Assembly (NCBI GenBank): GCA_003023645.1
Contig: PXYQ01000003.1
Span: 1-43,475 of the forward strand
Direction: 5' to 3'
Source of the DNA: Candidatus Arcticimaribacter sp.
GTDB lineage: Bacteria; Bacteroidota; Bacteroidia; Flavobacteriales; Flavobacteriaceae
DNA: 43,475 nt
Positions 10,033 through 20,881 of this stretch are shown here, piece by piece (within the stretch, counting starts at the first letter, position 1; each line of letters starts with the position of its first letter). The notes under the pieces were generated by a model. That model saw only the letters and a list, made by a program, of their open reading frames with translations, searched no databases and was not told the DNA's origin. Both the position numbers and the translations under genes were made by a program.

Positions 10033-10106
10033 TGACCCAGAAGGGATTCGAACCCCTAACCGTCAGAGCCGAAATCTGATATTCTATCCAGTTGAACTAC
10101 TGGGCC
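10033..10106 (-). tRNA. tRNA-Arg (anticodon TCG)
   Basis: Reverse complement GGCCCAGTAGTTCAACTGGATAGAATATCAGATTTCGGCTCTGACGGTTAGGGGTTCGAACCCCTTCTGGGTCA: 7-bp acceptor with one G-U, anticodon arm TCAGA-TTTCGGC-TCTGA, T-arm AGGGGTTCGAACCCCT; CCA not encoded. Confidence 0.93.
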
Positions 10107-10122
10107 ATTTTAAATAATAAAA

Positions 10123-10152
10123 CAAATTTAGGGCTATAAATGATGTAAACAA
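10123..10152 (-). promoter_or_regulatory. Bacteroidota-type promoter for tRNA-Arg (TTG-N19-TAAATTTG)
   Basis: Minus strand: TTG TTTACATCATTTATAGCCC TAAATTTG, matching TTG/TAnnTTTG with canonical spacing, about 17 nt upstream of the tRNA 5' end. Confidence 0.75.
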
Positions 10153-10205
10153 AAAAGATTTGCGGGATTTAACACCCAGAATCATTTAAATAAATTTGGA
10201 TAAAA

Positions 10206-10658
10206 CTATGCAGAAAGCAATTGCTTCACTAGAGTCGAAATAGTTTTTCCGTCTGCCTTACCAGCCAATTGTTTACTCGCCATTCCCATAACCTTTCCCA
10301 TATCCTTCATGCTACTAGCGCCCGTCTGAGCAATAATACTTTCGATAACCTTCCCTACTTCTTCTTCAGAAAGTTGTTCGGGTAAAAAACGCGCAATGAT
10401 TTCAGCTTGAGCCTCTTCAGGTTCTGCTAGATCTACACGATTTTGCTCTCTAAAGATTGCTGCGCTATCGCGGCGTTGTTTCACTAATTTTTGAAGTAAT
10501 TTTATCTCCTCATCTTCTGACATTTCATCCGATGCGCCAGCTTCGCTTTTCTGAAGTAATACCGCAGATTTAATTGCACGTAAAGACTCCAATGCAAGTG
10601 CATTCTTAGCCTTCATTGCTTCTTTAATTTCAGTAGTCAAGTTATCTAATGCTGCCAT
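10206..10658 (-). CDS. yqeY: GatB/YqeY domain protein
   Basis: AMKAKNALALESLRAIKSAVLLQ; LQKLVKQRRDSAAIFREQNRVDLAEPEEAQAEIIARFLPEQLSEEE; MKDMGKVMG. Confidence 0.93.
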   Translation of the reverse strand: MAALDNLTTEIKEAMKAKNALALESLRAIKSAVLLQKSEAGASDEMSEDEEIKLLQKLVKQRRDSAAIFREQNRVDLAEPEEAQAEIIARFLPEQLSEEEVGKVIESIIAQTGASSMKDMGKVMGMASKQLAGKADGKTISTLVKQLLSA

Positions 10659-10671
10659 ATCTGTTTTTTAT

Positions 10672-12669
10672 TTAATCTACGTTATCGTGTAAAAAAGAAT
10701 TGTTTGAACGGAATTGAATATCTTCATTGCTATCCGTGTCTAAAGTCATTTGCGAATTTCCACTTGCTTCAGGAGCAGCATCAATATCAAAGCCCATTCG
10801 TTTATAAGCAGGTTGCTTTTCCATCTCTTCAATTCTGTTGATGTTATTCTTAAAGGTGTAATTGAACTTTTTTAGTTGTTCTTTCCTCTTTTCGTTTTCT
10901 GAGTTCACGCTCTCATCAATTGAACGATCAAAAGGATTGGAATCACGAACCTTTGTAGTTTCTTCTGGAGTACTTTCTTTAGTCACTACCTTATACTCTA
11001 CATCTATATCGTTGAGCTTGCCTTCACTTACAGGTGATACTAATTCTTCTAAAGGTACTGTTTCTTCTAATTGAAATACGGTAGGCACTTCTTCTACAAC
11101 TGTTTCTTTAACTGGAACTTGTATTTCAGAAATAACGACTGGTTCTTCAAAGTGAATCGGTTGTACTGCTGAAACTTCTGCTTTTGCAAGTGGTAAGTCG
11201 AATTCAAAACTGATTTGATTTTCTTCCTCCAACTCTGGCGTAAGATGTTCCGCATCAATAACCTCAATATCTCGGACGTTTACTACTTCATTAATAACAA
11301 ATTCTTCTTCTATTTCAGATTTTTCTTCCAGTACAAACGAAGGCGAAATGAATTCAGGTTCAACTTCGATTTCAGCTACAGGTTCCTCAACACCCACTTG
11401 TTCAAATACAACATCGAGATCCAAAAGATCTTCGGTCAATAATATCTGAGCATCGTCTGGTATGTTTTTCTGAACAAGGGCTTGTTCCATTGAAGTTTCA
11501 GCAACTTCTTCTACAAGATCATCTTCTAATGTAAACTTCACAACTGGCTCTTTAACTTCCGAAGTAATAATTGGTGCCGAAAAAGCTGATGTTGCTTCTT
11601 TCTTCTCCGTTAAATCATGAACAAAAGGCTGATCTTCTTCAAGGGTATGAATTACTTTTTTAGCTTCGGTATTTACAATCTCATGTTGCTGATCGGAATT
11701 GAATCCTGTAGCGATTATGGTTACTGAGATACTATCCCCTAATTCCGGGTCATCACCAACTCCCATGATGATGTTGGTATTGTTGCCTGCTTCAGACTGG
11801 ATAAAATCATTAATTTCTCCTATTTCATCAATTGTAATTTCTTCTTCACCTGATACAATTAGTAACAGCACATTTTTACAACCTGTTATTTTATTGTCGT
11901 TCAACAAAGGAGAATCCAATGCCTTTACAATAGATTCTTGAGCTCGGTTAGCTCCAGATGCACTTGCTGACCCCATAATAGCGGAACCACTGTTTGTTAA
12001 AACAGTTTTGGCATCTTTCAGGTCAATATTCTGTGTGTAATGATGTGTAATTACTTCTGCAATCCCTCGTGCAGCAGTTGCTAATACTTCATCAGCTTTT
12101 GAAAAACCAGCTTTAAAACCGAGGTTTCCATATACTTCTCGAAGCTTATTATTATTGATAACAATTAAAGAATCTACATTATTCTTTAACTCTTCCATTC
12201 CTTTTTGAGCCTGCTCCAGTCTTATTTTACCTTCGAATTGAAAAGGCATGGTGACAATTCCTACAGTCAATACGTCTAAATCTTTTGCCATACGAGCGAT
12301 TATCGGCGCTGCACCAGTACCCGTACCCCCACCCATTCCGGCAGTGATAAAAACCATTTTGGTTTGCGTAGATAAAAGGGTATGCAAATCATCATAACTT
12401 TCTTGAGCAGACTGTCTTCCCACATCTGGGTTTGCACCTGCACCAAGGCCTTCTGTAAGAGAAGCTCCTAATTGAATTTTGATTGGAACTGCACTTTTTT
12501 CTAGCGCCTGAGCATCTGTATTACAAACTACAAAATCAACACCCATAATCCCTTGCTGGAACATATAATTGATTGCGTTGCTTCCACCCCCTCCAACACC
12601 AATGACCTTAATGACATTGCTTTTGTTTTTGGGGAGATCAAAATTTATACCTGTTGTAAATGTGTCCAT
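10672..12669 (-). CDS. ftsZ: Cell division protein FtsZ with long acidic C-terminal region
   Basis: [34 protein letters not shown], tubulin/FtsZ GTPase; about 330-aa C-terminal extension. Confidence 0.97.
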   Translation of the reverse strand: MDTFTTGINFDLPKNKSNVIKVIGVGGGGSNAINYMFQQGIMGVDFVVCNTDAQALEKSAVPIKIQLGASLTEGLGAGANPDVGRQSAQESYDDLHTLLSTQTKMVFITAGMGGGTGTGAAPIIARMAKDLDVLTVGIVTMPFQFEGKIRLEQAQKGMEELKNNVDSLIVINNNKLREVYGNLGFKAGFSKADEVLATAARGIAEVITHHYTQNIDLKDAKTVLTNSGSAIMGSASASGANRAQESIVKALDSPLLNDNKITGCKNVLLLIVSGEEEITIDEIGEINDFIQSEAGNNTNIIMGVGDDPELGDSISVTIIATGFNSDQQHEIVNTEAKKVIHTLEEDQPFVHDLTEKKEATSAFSAPIITSEVKEPVVKFTLEDDLVEEVAETSMEQALVQKNIPDDAQILLTEDLLDLDVVFEQVGVEEPVAEIEVEPEFISPSFVLEEKSEIEEEFVINEVVNVRDIEVIDAEHLTPELEEENQISFEFDLPLAKAEVSAVQPIHFEEPVVISEIQVPVKETVVEEVPTVFQLEETVPLEELVSPVSEGKLNDIDVEYKVVTKESTPEETTKVRDSNPFDRSIDESVNSENEKRKEQLKKFNYTFKNNINRIEEMEKQPAYKRMGFDIDAAPEASGNSQMTLDTDSNEDIQFRSNNSFLHDNVD

Positions 12670-12685
12670 GTACTTTAAATTTTAA

Positions 12686-13996
12686 TTATGCTTTATCCAA
12701 AAATTCTTTAAACTTATCCGTCCATTTTTCGAAAATGGATTTCCTTCCCAAAGGAAGTTGTGTGTCTATTTCATTACTCGCCACCTCTTCTTCTGAATTT
12801 GTTTCTTCTGCACGATCAGCTTCTTCATGAGTTGGTGCGTTCTCAAGTGCATTCATAAGCAATCCTACTGCGGTTGAAAATGTAGGGCTGGTTGTTTGTG
12901 GGTCAGAATCTCCCGCCAAATGCTCGTTTGGATATCCAACACGCGTATCCATCCCGGTGATATATTCCACCAACTGCTTGAGATGCTTGAGTTGACTCCC
13001 ACCACCTGTAAGTACAATACCTGCAATGAGTTTTTTCTTCGGGTCTTCGTGACCGTAATTTTTAATCTCTAAAAAAGCTTGTTCAATAATTTCAATGACA
13101 CGAGCATTGATGATTTTTGAAAGTGTTTTTAAAGAAATTTCTTTAGGGTCTCTTCCTCTTAGTCCAGGTATAGAAACAATTTCGGTTTCTTTATTTTCCC
13201 CAGGCCAAGCTGAACCAAATTTTACTTTTAAAAGTTCTGCTTGCTTGTTAATAATAGAACAGCCTTCTTTAACATCTTCGGTAATGACGTTTCCTCCAAA
13301 AGGAATTACGGCTGTATGACGGATTATACCATCTTTAAAAACAGCTAAGTCAGTAGTTCCTCCTCCTATATCGATCAAGGCAACTCCAGCTTCTTTTTCT
13401 TCTTGACTCAGAACCGCATCAGAAGATGCAATGGGCTCTAAGGTAACTTTACCCATGGTTAATCCGGCACTTTTAATACATCGCCCAATGTTTCTGATCG
13501 AAGAAACTTGACCTACTACCACATGGAAGTTCGCTTCTAAGCGTCCACCATACATTCCAATAGGTTCTTTTATTTCCGCCTGCCCGTCGACCTTAAATTC
13601 TTGAGGAAGCACATGGATAATTTCTTCTCCGGGGAGCATAACTAGTTTATGAACCTGATTGATTAAGCGATCAATATCGTCTTCATCAATTACCTCATCG
13701 GCATTTTCACGCGTGATATAATCACTGTGTTGAAGGCTTCGAATGTGCTGCCCAGCGATGCCAACAATTACTTCATCGATAGAAACATCTGCTTTCGCTT
13801 CTGCTTCTGCAACAGCCGTCTGAATGGACTGAATGGTTTGGGTTATGTTGTTCACAACACCACGATGTACACCTAAACTTTTAGATTTACCAACGCCAAG
13901 AACTTCTACTTTACCGTATTCATTCTTTTGCCCAACCATGGCCACGATCTTTGTAGTTCCAATATCTAACCCTACGGATATGTTTTTACTCTTCAT
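12686..13996 (-). CDS. ftsA: Cell division protein FtsA
   Basis: VGLDIGTTKIVAMVG, ALIDIGGGTTDLAVF, GIVLTGGGSQL. Confidence 0.96.
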   Translation of the reverse strand: MKSKNISVGLDIGTTKIVAMVGQKNEYGKVEVLGVGKSKSLGVHRGVVNNITQTIQSIQTAVAEAEAKADVSIDEVIVGIAGQHIRSLQHSDYITRENADEVIDEDDIDRLINQVHKLVMLPGEEIIHVLPQEFKVDGQAEIKEPIGMYGGRLEANFHVVVGQVSSIRNIGRCIKSAGLTMGKVTLEPIASSDAVLSQEEKEAGVALIDIGGGTTDLAVFKDGIIRHTAVIPFGGNVITEDVKEGCSIINKQAELLKVKFGSAWPGENKETEIVSIPGLRGRDPKEISLKTLSKIINARVIEIIEQAFLEIKNYGHEDPKKKLIAGIVLTGGGSQLKHLKQLVEYITGMDTRVGYPNEHLAGDSDPQTTSPTFSTAVGLLMNALENAPTHEEADRAEETNSEEEVASNEIDTQLPLGRKSIFEKWTDKFKEFLDKA

Positions 13997-14002
13997 AACG
14001 GA

Positions 14003-14716
14003 TCAACTTGATGCAATTACTTGCTGATTGTATTTTAAATTTATTCTCGTAAAATCTGGCTTCTCTTCGACAGCATCCAAATACTTACATAATGTTTTTA
14101 GTTTAACTGCCTTTTGCTCAAAAGAGGTAAACTCACCCCACTCTATAATAAAATCATAGGAACGTATTTTTAACAAATAATCTCCATCTTGATCTTCAAT
14201 TTGAACGATTTCTTTCTTTAAAAAATCATCCGTATTTATTTTTTGCATGAAACCGACCAATGCTTCTGTTTGTTTCTCACTTGGAGTCCCAAAAAAAAGT
14301 GGAACATGTGCAGTGAAATGTTCCGAAAGCGGAACTTTCACAGCCTCAATATCCACATAATAGGTTTCGTTACCAATAATCCTTAGCAAAGGAATTCGCT
14401 CTTCAACACTGACTGTCAATACCCTCGAAGGAGAGGTGAATACCTCTGCATTCCATACAACAGCATAAGCTTCCAAGCCTGCTTCAATACTACTCAAAGC
14501 TAGGGTATCTTTTACACCAATAGTGGACAATTCTTGGTTTAGTATTAACAATTTATTAACCGTTTCTACATCTAAAAAATCATGTCGGTTTTCAGCAAAA
14601 GAAACTTCTACGCGCGTTATTTTTCGTTGACCATTTCTCCATTGCGCAAAAACGACTGCAACAACAATCAAGGTCAGTACCGAAAATAAACCACCGTACT
14701 TATAGAGCTTCATCAT
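14003..14716 (-). CDS. ftsQ: Cell division protein FtsQ
   Basis: Short cytoplasmic tail + TM (KYGGLFSVLTLIVVAVVFAQW) + POTRA/FtsQ-like region; position between murC and ftsA. Start inferred at MMKLYKYGG or the adjacent Met at 14713. Confidence 0.88.
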   Translation of the reverse strand: MMKLYKYGGLFSVLTLIVVAVVFAQWRNGQRKITRVEVSFAENRHDFLDVETVNKLLILNQELSTIGVKDTLALSSIEAGLEAYAVVWNAEVFTSPSRVLTVSVEERIPLLRIIGNETYYVDIEAVKVPLSEHFTAHVPLFFGTPSEKQTEALVGFMQKINTDDFLKKEIVQIEDQDGDYLLKIRSYDFIIEWGEFTSFEQKAVKLKTLCKYLDAVEEKPDFTRINLKYNQQVIASS

Positions 14717-16046
14717 ATAATAATTTATGTTTAATTCCTTCAACTTCTTCACCGATATCACCGGCTCCTAATAGCACAATAATGCGTTCATCAACCAAAC
14801 TCAACCTGTTCGCCAATTCTTTTTTCGTTATTAATTCTACCGAAGGCCCAGAAATCATTTCTCTAAGAACAGCAGAAGAAACTCCTTCAATGGGCAACTC
14901 ACGCGCCGGATATATATCCAAAAGCAATACCCGATCGAAAAGCGAAAGGACCGTTGCAAAGTCAGTCATAAAATCTTGCGTACGTGAAAATAAATGCGGC
15001 TGAAAAACAACACATTTGTCATCAGCAGGAAAGCTTAATTTTAAAGTTTCATACACAGCCTTTATCTCTGTAGGATGATGAGCATAATCGTCGATCAAAA
15101 CCCGATCTTCCTCATTAATTAAAATTTGAAGACGCCTTTGAACCCCCGGGAAAGAAGCTAAACTTTTAGCTAAATCTTCAACCGGAAGACCAGCCTTCGA
15201 AGCCATCGCCAAAGCCACAAGTGCATTCGACAAATTGTGCATCCCCAATTGATTGAAGAATTGATTTCTATAAACTCCATCAGGCGTATGCAAATCAAAA
15301 TAAGACCCAGAAGCATCCGACCTAATTCCATCAATATAAAAATCTGCTGCCTCCGTAACACTGTATGTAATTCCTTTCAACGGGATATTCTTTTCAACAA
15401 ACAAAGAGCCTTTCACTTGGCTTGCGAATTCTCCGTAAGCATCTTGTAAATTTGCAGCGTCGCTATACACATCCAAGTGATCTACATCCATAGAGGTGAT
15501 ACAAGCTATCGTTGGACTGAGGTGCAAAAAAGAACGATCAAATTCATCTGCCTCAACCAAGGTATAGGTATTCCCTCGTGAAATCATATTGGTTTTGGAA
15601 TTTTGAAAAATTCCTCCAACAAAAGCAGTATACGATGCATTTGATTGCTCAAACAAATGTGTTAAAATTGCTGTTGTCGTAGTCTTACCATGAGTTCCAG
15701 CAACCGCCAAACAGATGGTATCTCGTGTTAAATCACCTAGTATTTTTGCGCGCTTGACCACTTTGTTTCCTTGATTCACAAAAAAGTTAAGCTGTGGGTG
15801 CTCCTCCGACACAGCTGGAGTATACACTACAAGCGACTCTTTCGAAGAAACAGTAGCAGGCAATGCAGCTACCGCTGCATCATAAACAATAGTTACACCC
15901 AATTCCTCTAAAGAACTTGTAACTGTTGATCTTGTTTTATCATACCCGAAAACCGACGCTCCTTGCAAAAACAAGTAGCGAGCAATCGAGGACATTCCAA
16001 TGCCCCCAATACCAATAAAATAATATGTTTGCTCTTTAAAGTTCAC
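14700..16046 (-). CDS. murC: UDP-N-acetylmuramate--L-alanine ligase
   Basis: FIGIGGIGMSSIARYL, AGTHGKTTTTAILTH, DDYAHHPTEIKAV. Confidence 0.96.
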   Translation of the reverse strand: MNFKEQTYYFIGIGGIGMSSIARYLFLQGASVFGYDKTRSTVTSSLEELGVTIVYDAAVAALPATVSSKESLVVYTPAVSEEHPQLNFFVNQGNKVVKRAKILGDLTRDTICLAVAGTHGKTTTTAILTHLFEQSNASYTAFVGGIFQNSKTNMISRGNTYTLVEADEFDRSFLHLSPTIACITSMDVDHLDVYSDAANLQDAYGEFASQVKGSLFVEKNIPLKGITYSVTEAADFYIDGIRSDASGSYFDLHTPDGVYRNQFFNQLGMHNLSNALVALAMASKAGLPVEDLAKSLASFPGVQRRLQILINEEDRVLIDDYAHHPTEIKAVYETLKLSFPADDKCVVFQPHLFSRTQDFMTDFATVLSLFDRVLLLDIYPARELPIEGVSSAVLREMISGPSVELITKKELANRLSLVDERIIVLLGAGDIGEEVEGIKHKLLYDEAL

Positions 16047-17134
16047 TAGGGTTTTAATTCGTTTTTAATTTTTAGTACAATATTTTGGGTTGCGTTTGGC
16101 CGTGCAAATTTCTTGAAACTCTCCTTAGCATCATCTTTATTAATCGCGAGGAGTTGATATATTACTTCTTGAAATTGGCTATCTATTTCTTTCTCCAAAA
16201 GCACCAAGGCGCCGCCCGTCTTCGATAACGCCAAAGCATTGTGATACTGATGATTATCCGCAACATTCGGGGAAGGAATCAACAGTACAGGTTTTCCGAC
16301 CAAGGCCAGCTCCGAAATAGAACTCGCACCTGCACGAGAAATAAGAACATCAGCTGCGGCATAGATCAAATCCATTTCTTGAATGAATTCATAAACTTGA
16401 ACATTTTCTTTTTCGTTGTATTCTTTAAACTGATCGAAATACAATTTTCCGCATTGCCAAATCAACTGAACTCCTAACTCAGAAAACAAAGGCAGATGTG
16501 CCGCTATAGTTTCATTTATTTTTTGTGCACCCAGGCTACCCCCTAAAATGAGGATAGTCTTTTTTGATGACTTTAACTTAAAGTGAGTAAGACCCTCTGA
16601 TCTTTTGGAATCCACTTCAAGCAGAGCCTCTCGAACAGGATTCCCTGCTAATATGATTTTATTTTTCGGAAAAAAACGATCCATATCATCAAAGGCTACT
16701 GCCACAATATTTACAATCTTTGAAAGGGCTCTATTTGTTATTCCTGCAAAAGAATTTTGCTCCTGGATAAGTGTTTTAATTTTTAGATAGTGAGCGATAA
16801 AAAGAATTGGTCCACTCGCAAAACCACCAGTTCCAATTGCAAAATTGGGTCGAAACCACAAAAGAATAAATACGGATTGAAAAAAGCTAACAACCAATTT
16901 CAATGGAAATAAAATATTTTTTAAAAATGATCCACGTTGTAATCCAGCAATCCAAATCCCTTTAATCGGATAACCTGCTTTAGGGACTTTTTCCATTTCC
17001 ATTTTTCCATATGCACCTACAAATAAAAATTCCGCATCAGGGTACGTTAACTTCAAAGCATCTGCAATAGCAATTGCTGGGTAGATATGTCCACCGGTTC
17101 CTCCTCCTGATATGATGAATTTATAAGGCTTCAC
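16046..17134 (-). CDS. murG: UDP-GlcNAc--undecaprenyl-PP-MurNAc-pentapeptide GlcNAc transferase
   Basis: [52 protein letters not shown]. Confidence 0.96.
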   Translation of the reverse strand: MKPYKFIISGGGTGGHIYPAIAIADALKLTYPDAEFLFVGAYGKMEMEKVPKAGYPIKGIWIAGLQRGSFLKNILFPLKLVVSFFQSVFILLWFRPNFAIGTGGFASGPILFIAHYLKIKTLIQEQNSFAGITNRALSKIVNIVAVAFDDMDRFFPKNKIILAGNPVREALLEVDSKRSEGLTHFKLKSSKKTILILGGSLGAQKINETIAAHLPLFSELGVQLIWQCGKLYFDQFKEYNEKENVQVYEFIQEMDLIYAAADVLISRAGASSISELALVGKPVLLIPSPNVADNHQYHNALALSKTGGALVLLEKEIDSQFQEVIYQLLAINKDDAKESFKKFARPNATQNIVLKIKNELKP

Positions 17135-18332
17135 TTAAAATAGCTAAAGGGTTATCTTCCTGAGTAGGTTCTGTTTTTTGCTCTTCATCTTCTTTTTTAT
17201 AATGAGCAGCACTCACGCTCAAGATCACACCAAAGGCAATACAAGTCATCCAAGCTGCAGTACCCCCACTACTCACCATAGGCAATGTCTGCCCAGTTAC
17301 GGGTAAAATTTGAACGGCAACACCCATATTAATCAGTGCCTGAAAAATAATAGGTACTCCAACACCAATAACCACCAATTTTCCGAAAACGGTTGGCGTT
17401 CGATGCGCTATAACCATGATCCTAAAAAGGATCAGGAGGTAAGAAAATATCAAAGCAATTCCGCCAACAAGACCAAACTCTTCTACAATGATGGCATAGA
17501 TAAAATCTGAACTACTTTGCGGTAAGAAGTTTTTCATTACACTTTTACCAACACCTAAGCCAGTAACTCCACCAGTAGCAATTGCAATCTTCGCTCGCTC
17601 TACCTGATAGTTATCTACACCTGCATTAGCAGGTTGGCTAAAACTTTCAATTCGGCTAATCCATGTGTCTACTCGATTCGGAATAAAATCAGGAAATGCC
17701 TTTGCCGATAAAACAAACAACGCAAGAATCAGAAGTCCACTTCCAACAATCAGCGCTAGATACTTTAGGGGATAACCGCCTAAAAATGCCAGCATAAAAA
17801 CCATTACCGAAATCAGTAAAGCTGTTGATAAATTGGATGGCAGAATAAGCATCACTACAACAAAAACCGGAAGCCACAGAGGTAAGATAGAAGCCTTGAA
17901 TGTTTGCGGAACCTCAAAGTTTTTTGATAAATAATGTGCAACATACACCATAAGCACTACAGCTGCCAATGTGGATGTCTGAAAACTCAAGCCAACGAAA
18001 GGAATGCGGATCCATCGACTTGCATTAGCTCCATCGATGACGGTTCCTTGAGTAGCTGTATAAAGCAATAGAAGAATTACGACAGGTAATAGTAAAACGG
18101 AAATGCCTTTAAAATATTGATATGGAATTTTGTGCACTCCAATCATAAAACCAAAACCAAAAATCAAAATAACCATATGCTTAAACAAGTACTCCCAAGG
18201 TGTGCCTTTTCCTACGACATAGGCAAGGTTTGAACTTGCACTAAATACAGGGAAAAATGAGAATAATGCCAAGAGAGCAAGAATACCCCACAACACTAAA
18301 TCTCCACTAAGCAGGTTATATTTTTTATTCAT
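17121..18332 (-). CDS. ftsW: Lipid II polymerase / SEDS protein FtsW
   Basis: Polytopic; [41 protein letters not shown]. Confidence 0.95.
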   Translation of the reverse strand: MNKKYNLLSGDLVLWGILALLALFSFFPVFSASSNLAYVVGKGTPWEYLFKHMVILIFGFGFMIGVHKIPYQYFKGISVLLLPVVILLLLYTATQGTVIDGANASRWIRIPFVGLSFQTSTLAAVVLMVYVAHYLSKNFEVPQTFKASILPLWLPVFVVVMLILPSNLSTALLISVMVFMLAFLGGYPLKYLALIVGSGLLILALFVLSAKAFPDFIPNRVDTWISRIESFSQPANAGVDNYQVERAKIAIATGGVTGLGVGKSVMKNFLPQSSSDFIYAIIVEEFGLVGGIALIFSYLLILFRIMVIAHRTPTVFGKLVVIGVGVPIIFQALINMGVAVQILPVTGQTLPMVSSGGTAAWMTCIAFGVILSVSAAHYKKEDEEQKTEPTQEDNPLAILSEAL

Positions 18333-19669
18333 TACAATTTCTGAACAGCTTGTTTAAATTGATTTCCACGATCTTCATAATTCTCAAATAAATCAAAACT
18401 TGCGCAAGCAGGTGATAGTAAGACAGTCTCTTTCTTACCTGCAATTTTGTGTGCAATTTTCACAGCTTCATCTATCGATCTCGTCTCAACTATAATGTCG
18501 ACAACGGGACCGAATACTGCTAAAAGTTTTTTATTATCAACGCCCAAACATATAATTGCCTTCACTTTCTCACGAACCATTGGCAACAATGCACTATAGT
18601 CGTTACCCTTATCTATTCCACCAGCAATCCAGACCGTTTGCGACTTTACACTATCCAGCGCATAGAAGGTTGCATTGACATTAGTCGCTTTAGAATCATT
18701 AATATAATTCACGCTTTGAATTCGCAAGAACTGCTCCAATCGATGGGGCGCTCCTTTAAAATTCATTAAACTTTCACGAATAGAATCTTTACTTACTTTC
18801 AGAAGTCGAGCAACAGAAACCGCAGCCATAGCATTAAGTAAATTGTGCCTTCCTTGAAGTTGGAAATGTGTTGTTTGTATCATCATGTTTGAATTATCTT
18901 GTTGTACTATTATTTGATCATTTGTAGCATAAACTCCGTCATGATCTGGTTTTACAAATCCAAAAGGAATTATTTGTACTTTTGAAGAATATCCATTCAA
19001 TGCTTCTACCAATACTGGATCTTCGGCATTGAAAACTAAAAATTGATTGGATGTTTGATTTTCAATGATGCGCATTTTAGATGCTACATATTTTGAAAAA
19101 TTATTTTCATATCGATCTAAATGATCGGGGGTAATGTTCGTGATAACCGCAACTTCAGGCTGAAACTTATGAATATCGTCTAACTGAAAGCTACTGATCT
19201 CCAAAACATATACTTCTCGATCAGACTCTGCCACCTGACGCGCAAAACTATAACCGATGTTACCCGCAACACCTACGTTTATTCCTGACTCTTTCAAAAG
19301 GTGATGCGTCAAAAGAGTAGTAGTTGTTTTTCCATTACTACCCGTTATACCAATTAATGTAGCGTCGGTATACTGACTAGCAAATTCGATTTCGGAAACA
19401 ATTTTAATATCCGAAGAGCGAATCTGTTGAATCAAATCAATATGATCTGGAATTCCAGGGCTTTTCATCACTAAAGAAGCTTTTAGGATGACGTCCAAAT
19501 CATGTCCTCCTTCTTCAAAAGAAACACCAAGTTGATTTAATTCCTTCTGTACTTCTTCTGCGATAGTTCCTGCATCAGAAACAAAAACATCGAAGCCTTG
19601 TTTCACACCGAGCACCGCAGAGCCAATCCCGCTTTCTCCTCCTCCTAATATGACTAGTTTTTCAGACAT
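18332..19669 (-). CDS. murD: UDP-N-acetylmuramoylalanine--D-glutamate ligase
   Basis: GITGSNGKTTTTLLTHHLL, ITPDHLDRY, NYINDSKATNVNATFYAL, LLSPACASFDLFENYEDRGNQF. Confidence 0.96.
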   Translation of the reverse strand: MSEKLVILGGGESGIGSAVLGVKQGFDVFVSDAGTIAEEVQKELNQLGVSFEEGGHDLDVILKASLVMKSPGIPDHIDLIQQIRSSDIKIVSEIEFASQYTDATLIGITGSNGKTTTTLLTHHLLKESGINVGVAGNIGYSFARQVAESDREVYVLEISSFQLDDIHKFQPEVAVITNITPDHLDRYENNFSKYVASKMRIIENQTSNQFLVFNAEDPVLVEALNGYSSKVQIIPFGFVKPDHDGVYATNDQIIVQQDNSNMMIQTTHFQLQGRHNLLNAMAAVSVARLLKVSKDSIRESLMNFKGAPHRLEQFLRIQSVNYINDSKATNVNATFYALDSVKSQTVWIAGGIDKGNDYSALLPMVREKVKAIICLGVDNKKLLAVFGPVVDIIVETRSIDEAVKIAHKIAGKKETVLLSPACASFDLFENYEDRGNQFKQAVQKL

Positions 19670-20880
19670 TATCGGATTTTAAGGGTTACTATGGTTAAGA
19701 CACTCAAAAGGATACCTATAATCCAAAAACGAGAAACAATTTTACTTTCATGATAACCCAGCTTTTGGTAATGATGATGTAAAGGTGCCATCAGAAAAAT
19801 ACGTTTCCCAACACCGGTTCGCTTTCTTGTATATTTAAAATATCCTACCTGAAGAACAACAGATAAATTCTCTATCACAAAAATTCCACACAAGAGAGGA
19901 AGTAATAATTCTTTTCTAATCATCAGAGCAATTACGGCAATGATGGCTCCTATCGTAAGACTTCCAGTATCGCCCATAAAAACCTGAGCCGGAAAAGTAT
20001 TGTACCACAGAAATCCAATTAATGCACCCAAGAAAGCGGCAACAAAAATGGTAATCTCACCCGCATTAGGTATGTACATTATATTGAGGTAGTCCGAAAA
20101 AATAACATTCCCAGACACCCAAGCAAAAATACCCAAGGTAAAAACCATTATGGCGGAACTACCAGCAGCCAAGCCATCAATTCCATCGGTCAGGTTGGCT
20201 CCGTTTGAAAAAGCAGTAACAATAAAAACAACAAAAGGGATGAATACCAACCATGAATATGGCGCAGAATCAGGAATCCAATCGATCAAATCAGCATAGT
20301 CAAACTCATTGTTTTTTAAAAATGGAATTGTAGTTAAGGTAGACTTATCGTCTTTTGACGAACGTTCTATCCCTTGCTCTACAAGAACACTGGTCTGTTC
20401 TAAACGCACTGTAACTTCTGAATGGAAATATAAGGTAGAACCAACAACGATCCCCAAAATAACCTGACCAATAACCTTAAAAACTCCCTTTAATCCTTCT
20501 TTATCTTTTCTAAAAATTTTAATATAATCATCTAAAAAACCAATTGCTCCCATCCATAGGGTTGTAAAGATGAGTAGGAGTATATAAATGTTTTGTAGTT
20601 GCGCAATCAAAAGAACAGGAATCAAAGTGCTGATTATGATGATGATTCCTCCCATGGTCGGTGTACCTGATTTTTGAGCTTGCCCGTCAAGTCCCAACTC
20701 ACGAACAGTTTCTCCAATTTGCTTTCGTTTTAGAAATTCTATTATTTTTTTACCAAAAAGAGTAGAAAACATCAAAGACATAAGTACCGCAAGTGCCGCC
20801 CGAAAAGACAAAAACTGAAAAAGGCTTGCCCCAGGGAGTTGATACTGATTCTCTAAATACTCAAACAAATAATATAACAT
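19669..20880 (-). CDS. mraY: Phospho-N-acetylmuramoyl-pentapeptide transferase
   Basis: [62 protein letters not shown]. Confidence 0.96.
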   Translation of the reverse strand: MLYYLFEYLENQYQLPGASLFQFLSFRAALAVLMSLMFSTLFGKKIIEFLKRKQIGETVRELGLDGQAQKSGTPTMGGIIIIISTLIPVLLIAQLQNIYILLLIFTTLWMGAIGFLDDYIKIFRKDKEGLKGVFKVIGQVILGIVVGSTLYFHSEVTVRLEQTSVLVEQGIERSSKDDKSTLTTIPFLKNNEFDYADLIDWIPDSAPYSWLVFIPFVVFIVTAFSNGANLTDGIDGLAAGSSAIMVFTLGIFAWVSGNVIFSDYLNIMYIPNAGEITIFVAAFLGALIGFLWYNTFPAQVFMGDTGSLTIGAIIAVIALMIRKELLLPLLCGIFVIENLSVVLQVGYFKYTRKRTGVGKRIFLMAPLHHHYQKLGYHESKIVSRFWIIGILLSVLTIVTLKIR

Positions 20881-20881
20881 A

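Noticed and set aside
9174-10106. Integrated mobile element or genomic island at the tRNA-Arg
   Set aside because: No integrase, transposase or direct repeat of the tRNA 3' end is visible; flanking genes are housekeeping.
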